Shown one piece after another: positions 17,631-25,778 of a stretch of 64,000 nt of DNA. Where the stretch lies: the NCBI RefSeq assembly GCF_963422545.1, contig NZ_OY730241.1, positions 62,001 to 126,000 of the forward strand, given 5' to 3'. Source of the stretch: an uncultured Flavobacterium sp. GTDB taxonomy: Bacteria > Bacteroidota > Bacteroidia > Flavobacteriales > Flavobacteriaceae. Position 1 is the stretch's first letter, and the number at the start of each line of letters is the position of its first letter. The notes under the pieces were generated by a model. It was not told where the DNA came from. It saw nothing but the letters and a program-made list of their open reading frames with translations, and did not search any database. The translations under genes and the position numbers were made by a program.

Positions 17631-17990
17631 AACTTAAATATGATAATTAATCTAAACTCAATGTCTTTTATAATATTGTACAATAAAATTGATCTCTTAA
17701 GATTTCCTTAATTATTTTCTTAATAAATCTTAAAGTGCAAAGAACAGAAATATATTTTATTCTTAAATTATTTAACAGAAAATTATACTTTAAAAAATTG
17801 TGTCCTCAAAATCTGAAATAGTTTTGGTGCTGTCTTCAAAAACAAAAAAACCTCTTTTTTACGAAGAGGTTACACGAGATATACTGGCTTTTGAATCGCT
17901 GTAAAAATCAGAAACAGAACTTTTTAAGATTGTGTCTAATAGATTTATTAAGTAACTAATTATCTAAATATTTGTTCTATACGGTAGCTA
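17631..17990. other. intergenic region
   Basis: A 360-bp AT-rich gap. It holds the terminator at 17843-17871 for the leftward lipoprotein gene and the sigma operon's upstream region. No small gene was seen. Confidence 0.5.
17843..17871 (-). terminator. intrinsic terminator (leftward)
   Basis: Stem aacctctt (17849-17856) / aagaggtt (17864-17871). An A-run at 17843-17850 reads as a T-run on the minus strand. It ends transcription of the lipoprotein gene at 17991-18452. Confidence 0.75.
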
Positions 17991-18452
17991 TTATGATGAA
18001 AGATCTTCAATTTCGACTAAATACCAATTACCTTCAACCTGCCTAAATTTATATAACTCATATATTCCGTTATCATAACCTAAACGGCTATAAATCATAT
18101 ATCCATTTTTTTCTCTTTTTTCAATGGTATATTTATCAGTCTCTTTTTTCATAGCTAATGAATCCACAGTGAAATCCATGTATTCAAAATTTGAACTTTT
18201 TATCAGTTTAGTTTGAATTTTTTCGCCCAAAAGATCATTTTCATCAGGAGTTTTGCATTTTAAAGGAAACACAATTCTCTCTTTTTGATAAATACTGTCT
18301 TTTGCAAATTTTTTAAAGAAAGAATCAAAATCTTCTGAAACTTTTTTTGAAGTGATTTGATTCTCTTTCTTTAATTGTAAATCCTTTTTTACACTATTTT
18401 CTTTGCAGGAAAATAATAGAAAAAAAGTAGCTAAGAAAAATAGTATTCTCAT
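17991..18452 (-). CDS. lipoprotein of unknown function, 153 aa
   Basis: The start MRILFFLATFFLLFSCKENS is a lipoprotein signal with lipobox LLFSC. The mature part starts with a Lys-rich linker and continues into a ~90-residue domain (EKNGYMIYSRLGYDNGIYELYKFRQVEGNWYLVEIEDLSS). This has the look of DUF4348-like/NTF2-like small lipoproteins of Bacteroidota, but I cannot confirm the family. Single gene with terminator downstream. Confidence 0.75.
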   Translation of the reverse strand: MRILFFLATFFLLFSCKENSVKKDLQLKKENQITSKKVSEDFDSFFKKFAKDSIYQKERIVFPLKCKTPDENDLLGEKIQTKLIKSSNFEYMDFTVDSLAMKKETDKYTIEKREKNGYMIYSRLGYDNGIYELYKFRQVEGNWYLVEIEDLSS

Positions 18453-18574
18453 ATAAAATTTAGAGTTTTATTCTGCAAAGTAAATATGCATTTTATTAAT
18501 CGTTAATATTAATCAATTTAAAGGCAGTATTTAAAATAGAATATTGTCTTTATGTTAATTATCTTCTCATTCTT

Positions 18575-18592
18575 AAATACCGATCGGTATTT
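18575..18592. promoter_or_regulatory. TetR-family operator upstream of the tetR gene
   Basis: A perfect 18-bp palindrome, aaataccgatcggtattt. It lies just before a TATATTTG -7 box (18598-18605) and thus within the promoter of the TetR gene. A near copy occurs at 19240-19253 before the next gene, which supports both being operators of this regulator (autoregulation). Confidence 0.75.
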
Positions 18593-18636
18593 ATGCTTAT
18601 ATTTGTTTTGATTTTATTTTATTTCAAACAGAAATT

Positions 18637-19218
18637 ATGAATACTTCCGATTTTATACTGGATAAAGTGGCTCCTATTTTTAATAAACAAGGTTACATTG
18701 GAACTAGCCTAACCGATATAACAAATGCAACCGGCCTTACAAAAGGTGCGATTTACTGTAATTTTTCTAATAAGGAAGATTTAGCATTAAAGTCATTTCA
18801 ACTCAATATAAACTTAGCAATAACGCCTTTATTTAAACTAGTTAGCACTAAAGAAGGATGCCTGAATAAATTACATGCTATAACAGAATATCAGCGCAGC
18901 TATTATGATTTAGTCAAAGATCGCGGCGGATGTCCTATGCTACGAGTAGGAGTTGACACAAAATTTATCAATCCGTTATTGTTCAAAGCAGCGCAAAATC
19001 TATCTGAAAAATTTACTACGGGTTTAACTAATATCCTTAAGGATGGTATTACTAATAATGAAATTCAGCCCAATACTGATCCTGTAAAATATGCAAAAAT
19101 AATATTATCACTTATTGAAGGTGGTTCACTCCTTGCCTTTACCCATAATGATCAAACCTATATTACTAACGCTATGGACTTTATTGATAGTACACTGATT
19201 GAAAGCATCAGGAAGTAG
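18637..19218 (+). CDS. TetR/AcrR-family transcriptional regulator
   Basis: N-terminal HTH at residues ~12-55 (YIGTSLTDITNATGLTKGAIYCNFSNKEDLA) is followed by an all-helical ligand-binding domain. That domain carries the GGCPMLRVGVD motif, found in the NemR/AcuR-like branch that often responds to electrophiles or acids through Cys. Preceded by a palindromic operator and followed by a second operator and two genes it probably represses (thioesterase, NTF2-like protein). Confidence 0.92.
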   Translation: MNTSDFILDKVAPIFNKQGYIGTSLTDITNATGLTKGAIYCNFSNKEDLALKSFQLNINLAITPLFKLVSTKEGCLNKLHAITEYQRSYYDLVKDRGGCPMLRVGVDTKFINPLLFKAAQNLSEKFTTGLTNILKDGITNNEIQPNTDPVKYAKIILSLIEGGSLLAFTHNDQTYITNAMDFIDSTLIESIRK

Positions 19219-19239
19219 AAAAAAAATTTAACTTGTCAG

Positions 19240-19253
19240 ATACCGATTGGTAT
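19240..19253. promoter_or_regulatory. second TetR operator, before the thioesterase gene
   Basis: ataccgattggtat differs from the operator at 18575-18592 by one central base. It lies 5 bp after a TTG and 20 bp ahead of the thioesterase start, well placed to block transcription of the thioesterase/NTF2 pair. Confidence 0.7.
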
Positions 19254-19273
19254 TTGATGTAATATATTAGAAA

Positions 19274-19765
19274 ATGGAAAAAGTATTAAAAACAAAAAGA
19301 AAAATTAGATTTCAGGATTGTGATCCTTTTAATCATTTAAACAACTCAAAGTATTTAGAATACTTCATTAACACACGCGAGGATCAAATTGCCGAACACT
19401 ATAACCTTGATGTGTTTAAATACATGCACGCAACAGGACTTAGTTGGGTGGTTGCATCCAATCAGATAAGTTACATTAAACCCGCTCACACGATGGAAAC
19501 CGTATTAATTGAGTCTCAACTGATTCAATATACCGATAATCTTCTGCTGGTTGAAATGAAAATGTGGAATGAAAATGAAACTGAATTAAAGGCTATTCTA
19601 TGGATAAAATTTATTCCGTACAACATTCAAACAAAAAAAGCGGCAAACCATTCTGATGATTTGATGAAACTCTTTCAATCGGTTGTTGTACCTGTCAATC
19701 AATCTATTTTTGAAAATAGATATATTGAAACTATTCAAAATTTAAAAGCCAGAGCACATGCCTAA
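19274..19765 (+). CDS. acyl-CoA thioesterase, hotdog fold (4HBT type)
   Basis: The opening KRKIRFQDCDPFNHLNNSKYLEYF is the classic 4HBT/YbgC signature; Asp in QDCDPFNH is the expected catalytic residue. The following VVASNQISYIKPAHTMETVLIES fits the hotdog strands. It hydrolyses acyl-CoA thioesters in the cytoplasm; the acyl group is unknown. Its stop overlaps the start of the next gene by 8 bp, so both are translated from one message under the TetR operator. Confidence 0.88.
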   Translation: MEKVLKTKRKIRFQDCDPFNHLNNSKYLEYFINTREDQIAEHYNLDVFKYMHATGLSWVVASNQISYIKPAHTMETVLIESQLIQYTDNLLLVEMKMWNENETELKAILWIKFIPYNIQTKKAANHSDDLMKLFQSVVVPVNQSIFENRYIETIQNLKARAHA

Positions 19766-20126
19766 ATTAGAAACAATAGAACAATTTATTGCAATGGTCG
19801 AATCCAACGAACATGATAAAGCAATTGAAAAATTTTATACTATCGATGCTTCAATGCAAGAAAATCAGTCTGAACCAAGAGTGGGTCGGGATCTTCTTGT
19901 AGCTAACGAAAAAAACACTCTTTTAAAAGCCAAATCATTAGTATCCAAATGCATTCGCCCTTATTTTGTTAATGGCGATTATGTTGTTATTCAATGGTAT
20001 TTTAGATTTGAATGGAAAGATGGCCGTATTTCTGAGATTGAAGAAATTGCCTATCAAAATTGGGAGAATGAACTTATAAAAAAAGAGAAGTTTTTTTATG
20101 ATCCAAAACAGTTTATAGGCTCATAA
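19758..20126 (+). CDS. NTF2-like (SnoaL-type) protein
   Basis: A 122-aa protein with the cone-shaped NTF2 pattern: an N-terminal helix pair (LETIEQFIAMVESNEHDKAIEKFY) and the strands HKxYFVNGDYVVIQWYFRFEWKDGRISEIEEIAYQNWENELIKKEKFFYD. Family members are ketosteroid isomerase-like enzymes or binding proteins; catalytic residues are not evident. It overlaps the thioesterase gene, suggesting a joint task such as removal of an unwanted acyl or ketone compound. Confidence 0.82.
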   Translation: MPKLETIEQFIAMVESNEHDKAIEKFYTIDASMQENQSEPRVGRDLLVANEKNTLLKAKSLVSKCIRPYFVNGDYVVIQWYFRFEWKDGRISEIEEIAYQNWENELIKKEKFFYDPKQFIGS

Positions 20127-20154
20127 TATCATTTTTTAATTTAAATAATTACAA

Positions 20155-20191
20155 TTAAAAAAGCCCATTCCTTTCGGTTTGGGCTTTTTAT
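20155..20191. terminator. bidirectional intrinsic terminator
   Basis: Stem aaaaagccca / ttgggctttttt around ttcctttcggt, with A and T runs on both sides. It lies between the convergent NTF2-like and M56 genes. Confidence 0.85.
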
Positions 20192-20217
20192 AGTCTTACA
20201 ACTCTAATTGTTTTGTA

Positions 20218-22311
20218 TTAATAACCCAGAACCGTTTTTAATTCGATATACTTTTGTAAGTTTTTAAAATTATGTCCTTTTCCTTTCATTGATTTTATAA
20301 AAGATGGTGTCGTTCCGGTTGCTTTTGCACCAATTACATCATCAATATCCAAATCACTAAAACCAAGTTCTTTGTATTGTTGTATTAAATCTGCTGTAAT
20401 ATTCTGTGATTTCATAGCAACCAAATCGTCAGCTTTGATGTTTTTATATCCTGCTTTTTGAAACTCGGTTACATATTCAGGCGTTACATTTAAAGATTTC
20501 ATAGCAATTAAATCGTCTACTTGAATATCTTTATATCCCGCTTTCTGAAAACCTTCAACATATTCAGGTGTTACATTTAGGGATTTCATCGCGATCAAAT
20601 CACTATTTGAAATGTTATTATATCCTATTTTTTTAAAAGAATTAATAAATTCCTGATCAATATTCAAAGACTTAAATGCAATAATATCATCATCCGAATC
20701 TTTATTACTATCTGTCTTATCTCCTTTAGTAGAATTTCGTACATCTGAAATATATTTACCGTCAATACCCTGAGATTTCAATGCAATAATATTCCCCGGA
20801 GAAACATCTTTATATCCTGTTTTGCGTATTTCTTCAATAAAAGCTTTGTTTATGCCTAATGATTTAAACGGAACCAGATTGTCTAAATCAATATCCGGAA
20901 TTGCTTGTTTGATAGAGGTAATATAGGCCTCATTTACATCTAAAGCAGCAAGAGGAATAAGTTGATCTTTATCAAGATTATTGAAACCTTGTTTCTTTAG
21001 CATTTGCACATAAGATACTTTTATGTTGATCATAAAGAAAACCATAAGATCATTGTCTTCCTTAACCACAACTCCTTCTTTAAACATTGCCTGGCTATAC
21101 GCCGCATTTGGTGCAAATTTATAGGTTCCCATACCTTTATCTCCTTCAAATTTTCCTGTAAAAGACATTGTTCCTGCTTCGCGTGTTAAAGTAAATGTGC
21201 CTTGTTTATCTCTTGGAATATTCTGAAATTCACTTAACTGAAAAGTACTTGAAGAATTATCACTTTCATTGCTTTTAAAGTGAATTTCTACCGTATTGCC
21301 TTTGATTGTGGCAAACCAGTCCCCTTCTGTTTTCATTTCTTTTTTAATGCCTAAATTCTCTTTCGATTCTTCTTTTTCACTAGAAGTAAGAGTTTGACTT
21401 TGCGCTGCCGGTTGATTAAAAAGGCACGCAAACAACACCAATAATGGCAATAGGAAAAAATATTTCCAAGTGGTGTGCACGTTTGATTTTTTTGAGTTCA
21501 TCATGATGATTCGTTTTTTTAATAATGATTGATTATAATTGGTTGTAAGACTCAAAGGGAATTGGGGTGCAGCTACTTTTAGCAAACTAAACTGATAGCT
21601 TTCTTTTTCGACAGTATCCTGCTGTAGCATTTGATCGTCTGTCAAAAATTCAAGATTAATTTCTAAGGCTTTTCTCCATTGCCAGGCAAAAGGATTAAAC
21701 CATTGAAAAATAAGAACCATTTCGGCAAGCAGAAGATCTATGGTGTGTTTTTGCTCAATATGAATCTTTTCATGCAGCAAAATTTGATTATAGGTTTCCC
21801 ACTCATACTTCTCAGGATTGATAAAAATATTATTAGCAAACGAACAAGGAGCTTTGTCATCTGTTATTTCGATAATACGAAATTTTCCGTCCTGAATAAC
21901 TGATTTTGAATAGGCTCTATAAAGCAATAAAACAACTTGCATTAAAAAATTAAGTGCGAAAATCACTACTCCAAACCAATACAAATAGACCAACCATTGA
22001 ACAGCTGATTGAATGTTGAAGGTTTCATTCGTTTGTTCGACAATTGTAGGTTCTATAGTTTTTGCTTTTAACTCCGGAGTTTCAATCTTGGCAACCTGAG
22101 TTTTGGGAATTGTAATTTGCTTTTCCAAAACCGTTTTTCGCAATGATAATTGCTGAGGAACGGGAACCAAAGGCAAAATAAAAGCCATTATCATACAAGA
22201 CAGCAATACATATCTGTTCAAGTGAAAGAAAGTCTCTTTTTGCAAAAGCAGTTTATAAAATACAAAACAAGCTGCAAGAATAAGTGCTGTATATAAGATA
22301 TAAGGTATCAT
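20218..22311 (-). CDS. M56-family (BlaR1-like) membrane metallopeptidase with C-terminal 29-residue repeats
   Basis: Membrane segments at ~3-23, 35-52, 105-130 and 280-298 surround the peptidase domain, with HEKIH at residues 180-184 and QWFNPFAW beyond. M56 proteins of this type cleave the partner BlaI repressor or an adaptor after sensing an external signal. Here the outer part has no penicillin-binding domain. Instead, after residue ~320 comes a beta-rich segment, then about eight imperfect 29-residue repeats of the pattern DDLIAMKSLNVTPEYV-x-x-FQKAGYK (roughly 20230-20980). The start overlaps the BlaI stop (ATGA). Confidence 0.9.
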   Translation of the reverse strand: MIPYILYTALILAACFVFYKLLLQKETFFHLNRYVLLSCMIMAFILPLVPVPQQLSLRKTVLEKQITIPKTQVAKIETPELKAKTIEPTIVEQTNETFNIQSAVQWLVYLYWFGVVIFALNFLMQVVLLLYRAYSKSVIQDGKFRIIEITDDKAPCSFANNIFINPEKYEWETYNQILLHEKIHIEQKHTIDLLLAEMVLIFQWFNPFAWQWRKALEINLEFLTDDQMLQQDTVEKESYQFSLLKVAAPQFPLSLTTNYNQSLLKKRIIMMNSKKSNVHTTWKYFFLLPLLVLFACLFNQPAAQSQTLTSSEKEESKENLGIKKEMKTEGDWFATIKGNTVEIHFKSNESDNSSSTFQLSEFQNIPRDKQGTFTLTREAGTMSFTGKFEGDKGMGTYKFAPNAAYSQAMFKEGVVVKEDNDLMVFFMINIKVSYVQMLKKQGFNNLDKDQLIPLAALDVNEAYITSIKQAIPDIDLDNLVPFKSLGINKAFIEEIRKTGYKDVSPGNIIALKSQGIDGKYISDVRNSTKGDKTDSNKDSDDDIIAFKSLNIDQEFINSFKKIGYNNISNSDLIAMKSLNVTPEYVEGFQKAGYKDIQVDDLIAMKSLNVTPEYVTEFQKAGYKNIKADDLVAMKSQNITADLIQQYKELGFSDLDIDDVIGAKATGTTPSFIKSMKGKGHNFKNLQKYIELKTVLGY
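20230..20980 (-). repeat. coding repeats of ~87 bp in the M56 sensor gene
   Basis: About eight tandem units of 29 codons encode L-I-A-M-K-S-L-N-V-T-P-E-Y-V-type blocks; units five and six are nearly identical at the protein level, others diverged. They form the probable signal-sensing, extracytoplasmic part of the M56 protein. Confidence 0.75.
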
Positions 22312-22670
22312 ACTTTTCCTTTTTTAATGATGTTTACTATTTCATCCAAATCGTTCTCTGTAAGCTTTTGTTCTTTTGCAAAAAAGGCCAGCATTCTTGG
22401 ATACGAATTATCAAAATACTGGCTAACAATATCCTTTAAGGCAAATTGTTGGTATTCTTCCCGACTGATTATAGGAAAAAAGCAATGCATGTTCCCTGCT
22501 GTTTCACTATTCAGGAATCCTTTATCTTTAAGTATCTTCACTATTGTAGCCACACTGTTGTAATGTGGTTTTGGATCTGGCAGTAATGGAATTATATCTC
22601 TTATGAAGGCTTTGTCTAAATCCCAAAATACCTGCATGATTTGTTCTTCTCGTTTAGCTAGTTTTATCAT
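22308..22670 (-). CDS. BlaI/MecI/CopY-family repressor
   Basis: 120-aa winged-helix repressor with LAKREEQIMQVFWDLDKAFIRDIIPLLP at the start and HYNSVATIVKILKDKGFL as the recognition region, followed by a dimerisation helix. It overlaps the M56 gene by 4 bp (ATGA), the standard sensor-repressor pairing. Three operator-like palindromes lie directly upstream, so it is expected to repress its own operon. Confidence 0.93.
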   Translation of the reverse strand: MIKLAKREEQIMQVFWDLDKAFIRDIIPLLPDPKPHYNSVATIVKILKDKGFLNSETAGNMHCFFPIISREEYQQFALKDIVSQYFDNSYPRMLAFFAKEQKLTENDLDEIVNIIKKGKV

Positions 22671-22694
22671 GGTTAAAAATTTTAACGAAGATGC

Positions 22695-22750
22695 TACTAA
22701 TTAATTAGTAGACAAACTAATTGATTAGTAATTTAACTAACGAATTAGTA
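22695..22750. promoter_or_regulatory. triple BlaI operator with 20-bp spacing
   Basis: Three 16-bp sites: tactaattaattagta (22695-22710, perfect palindrome), aactaattgattagta (22715-22730) and aactaacgaattagta (22735-22750). Centres are exactly 20 bp apart, about two helical turns, so three repressor dimers would line one face of the DNA. The right halves are the most conserved (attagta). Confidence 0.82.
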
Positions 22751-22795
22751 ATAAATCATAAACAACTGATTTTAAGCATAAAACTAACAAAAAAA

Positions 22796-22829
22796 AGAAA
22801 GCCTCTGTCAAAAAGAGGCTTTTTATTTA
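22796..22829. terminator. intrinsic terminator
   Basis: Stem aaagcctct / aagaggcttt with a T-run at 22820-22827 and A-run before it. Most likely the terminator of the amidohydrolase operon read leftward. Confidence 0.75.
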
Positions 22830-22866
22830 AACTAAATTTTTGAGTGATAGATTAATCTTTTCTATA

Positions 22867-24132
22867 TCAATAATACTTACTTTGCAAATAGTTATTAATG
22901 TTAGTTCTTGCCATTTGATCCCATAGCGAATTTCCGTTTTGGAGCTTGGCGGTCGATGCATAATTTCTAAAACCTTGGACAGCGTTTTCTTCTAAACTAT
23001 CTTTTTCTGTCATAAAATAATCAGTACCAAAAAGTATCTGTTTTCCATATGACTTATCAGCCTCATCAAAAAACACTTTATACAGCATGTTGTTTTCTTT
23101 TGCCAGACATTCTGCTACATCATAAGATATATCCGTATAAACATTTGGATATTGAGACATCAAATCTTGTATTTGACTGAACCAGTTTTTTTGCAAAACT
23201 CCATAAGGATTAATCTGATTGTTCTGGTTATTCAGCCCCATTGATGCTTTTATTTGATCTACACCACCAAAGTGAGCAAAACATATTTTAAGATCTTTAA
23301 TTGAATTAAGCATTGATTCATATGAATGTGGTTCCAGAAAATAAGAACAACTGTGTTTACAATTTTCTCTTTTTTGTGTTCCTAAAAGTCTACTGATAAA
23401 GCTTCCTCTTTCTTCAATAAATTGGGGTACATCATAAACCTTCCCTGTATAAGGATCAATTGGATTAAGGTTATGTGTGATATAATTTTTATCATAATTA
23501 AAGATTCCTCCCAGATAATACGTGTGCGTCATTACAGGCACTCCTTTGTCAGCCGCCCATTCAAAGGTTTTTTTCAGTTTTTTATCAAAAGCATAATGAC
23601 CTGTACTCGGATAAATTTTTAATCCCTGAAAAGGATAAACATAAGTTCCTCCAACTTCAATTTTGGTTTCAAAATAACGTTCTACAGTTTTCTGAATTTC
23701 ATTCTCGTCACTTTTCCATCTGGGATCAAGTCCGAAAAAAGGCAAAATATTGGTTGGATATTTTCTTTTTATATCAATAACTTCTTCAATTTGCCCCTCA
23801 AATCCGCTGACAGATCTACCAACGCCAAGGTATTCCAGGTTTTGACACAGCGTAACAAATTGAAATGTTTCGTTAGGATAACGCGACATTAAGTTTTCAA
23901 AAATATCTGTCTGATATTTGCTTTTGCCAATTTGCAAAAACGTCGCATATCTTTTAGCCGCTCCATTATTTCCACTAGCTAAAAGCCTGACAACCCAGGC
24001 ACCAAAATCAGTATTGGTAAAATTATCTGCCGGTTTTGCCAAAAAAGAAGGCAAAAATAATTTCAGAAAATCTTTAGGAGCATTATTCATAGTGAATATG
24101 TGCGTGTGGGCATTTTTATATATATTATTCAT
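22867..24132 (-). CDS. amidohydrolase-family (TIM-barrel) metal-dependent hydrolase
   Basis: A 421-aa protein with the ordered metal ligands of the amidohydrolase superfamily: His9-x-His11 in NAHTHIF, Lys172 in GLKIYPSTG (possible carboxylated lysine), His203 in VMTHTYY, His287 in CFAHFGG and Asp371 in LFGTDYF. No signal peptide. A Cys-containing insert (NCKHSCSYFLEPHS, ~257-270) is unusual. Only 3 bp separate it from the upstream membrane protein gene, so the two are co-translated. The substrate is unknown. Confidence 0.82.
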   Translation of the reverse strand: MNNIYKNAHTHIFTMNNAPKDFLKLFLPSFLAKPADNFTNTDFGAWVVRLLASGNNGAAKRYATFLQIGKSKYQTDIFENLMSRYPNETFQFVTLCQNLEYLGVGRSVSGFEGQIEEVIDIKRKYPTNILPFFGLDPRWKSDENEIQKTVERYFETKIEVGGTYVYPFQGLKIYPSTGHYAFDKKLKKTFEWAADKGVPVMTHTYYLGGIFNYDKNYITHNLNPIDPYTGKVYDVPQFIEERGSFISRLLGTQKRENCKHSCSYFLEPHSYESMLNSIKDLKICFAHFGGVDQIKASMGLNNQNNQINPYGVLQKNWFSQIQDLMSQYPNVYTDISYDVAECLAKENNMLYKVFFDEADKSYGKQILFGTDYFMTEKDSLEENAVQGFRNYASTAKLQNGNSLWDQMARTNINNYLQSKYY

Positions 24133-24135
24133 GAT

Positions 24136-25263
24136 TTATACTGCTTTAATTACTGATTGAGATACAGAGGTTGCTTTTCTTAAAAGGTCGAACCAAAAAG
24201 GAGCTCCCAGGCTGGCAGCAAAAGCCGAAATGATGATTCCAAATATTTTAAGTAAAATACAGGAAAGTGTAATCTTGTGTTTCGGGCAAGATTGCTTCTC
24301 TTTTTTTGAATCATTTTTTGTATCAGTCGTAGTGTTTTTTGCCGGTGAGCAAATACATTTTCCGGTGTTTTTTGTATTTACACATATAGCTTTTTTCCAG
24401 CCAATGGGTAAATCGAGATTACTTTTTAAACTATCGATTTGTTTCGATAAATTTTTAATATCATTTTTGGTCGAGTCAATGGCTGCTTTATTAACAATTG
24501 AATCTTTTTTTAGCGTACTATCATACTTCGCACTTAGAGCTTCTAATTGTACTTGATTCTTTAAATAATAATCAACCATACCTGACCTTGCGGCTGGATT
24601 ACTCTCGTAATATTTAAATAGAGCAATACTATCTACATTGACAATAGTACTGACTAAAAGTCCAATAAAAAACAAACGTTTTCGGGATAGTTTTTTGTAC
24701 CATGAGCTGGTTCTCTCATTAAATTGATCAAACCAAACAGTAACTTCGGTTACCAACTGATCATAAAGTACTGTTTCATTGTAGGTATCACCATTTGCAG
24801 CTTTTAGTTTTGCTTTGTTCATAGCATTTTTCAACATCCTGATTAAATCACTTTGTCCTAAATAAGTAATAGAAAATTCAAAATTATTTAGTAAATTATT
24901 CTTATACTTCAATTTTCCCCCCTTATCTTTTTGTTGCAATATTTTGGCGGCCTGAACATTCGCTACTGAATCAATTAGTACTTCTGCCAAAGTTTTAGAG
25001 TTAATTTCTGTTGGAGGTGCCTTTTCAGATTTCGTCAGTAATCTAATATTGCTGTTGTTATACATCAATAATCCCCAATTAATCTGATTAGAAAAATCAA
25101 AAAGTTTTTCTATAATTTTGTTTCTGAAAAACCTGCCTCTTTCACTTTTAATTTGAACTCCTATTTCAAGAATCATACTGCACAAAAGTGCAAATAGAGC
25201 CCAGCTAATTACAATTGAAATGGCAACCTGAACAATTGTCGAGGAAAAAAAACCTACATCCAT
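24136..25263 (-). CDS. membrane protein of unknown function paired with the amidohydrolase
   Basis: 375 aa. TM1 lies at ~10-34. A cytoplasmic helical domain follows (~40-190), then TM2 at ~195-215. The loop ~220-325 includes a coiled-coil-like stretch (SKQIDSLKSNLD) and Cys in CICSPAK and SCPKH. The C-terminal hydrophobic segment is at ~332-356 with SLGAPFWFDLLRK. That last motif recurs in a poorly described bacterial membrane protein family. The gene is first in an operon with the amidohydrolase (3-bp gap); anchoring or sensing for that enzyme is an inference. Confidence 0.75.
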   Translation of the reverse strand: MDVGFFSSTIVQVAISIVISWALFALLCSMILEIGVQIKSERGRFFRNKIIEKLFDFSNQINWGLLMYNNSNIRLLTKSEKAPPTEINSKTLAEVLIDSVANVQAAKILQQKDKGGKLKYKNNLLNNFEFSITYLGQSDLIRMLKNAMNKAKLKAANGDTYNETVLYDQLVTEVTVWFDQFNERTSSWYKKLSRKRLFFIGLLVSTIVNVDSIALFKYYESNPAARSGMVDYYLKNQVQLEALSAKYDSTLKKDSIVNKAAIDSTKNDIKNLSKQIDSLKSNLDLPIGWKKAICVNTKNTGKCICSPAKNTTTDTKNDSKKEKQSCPKHKITLSCILLKIFGIIISAFAASLGAPFWFDLLRKATSVSQSVIKAV

Positions 25264-25778
25264 TTTTACTAAAATTTAAAGTCTTGCTTACTCTTTAAAG
25301 GATTTTTAGCTTACTCCTTATTGGATAACTTTATCAAAATAGTACTAGACTATATAATAATGACCTATTTGATCTAAATATTAATTACACCCAACAAACA
25401 GGTTAATTATAAGAATCTGATATTTTTTTTACGACGAAAAACAAAAGCAGCAGCAGAATTTTGTTACTTTTTCTTATCTGATTTTTTCAATATTTAACAG
25501 CATATTAAAAACGAATCCCTTATTTTCCTGATACTGTGAATTATCATCTTATAATCAGATAATTAACTTTTAAACTCATAACAAGTATAGGCAAAAAAAA
25601 TGTAATTATTAACAGGTAAATACCCCTTTTTTTCAACTTATTATTCAACTGATAATTAAAACTTTGTATCTTTAATTTTCTGATATTTTATTCGAATACT
25701 AAAACAGGTATTTATACTTTAAACGGAAAACCGTAAATGAATTATTTTTGAATTGACTGATTCTTAAAATCTATTTAA
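25264..25778. other. intergenic region between divergent genes
   Basis: 515 bp, very AT-rich. I see only a small acgg/ccgt hairpin near 25722-25733 and TATCTTTA at 25668-25675, a weak -7-like match for the dioxygenase gene. No ORF or RNA gene was recognised. Confidence 0.5.
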
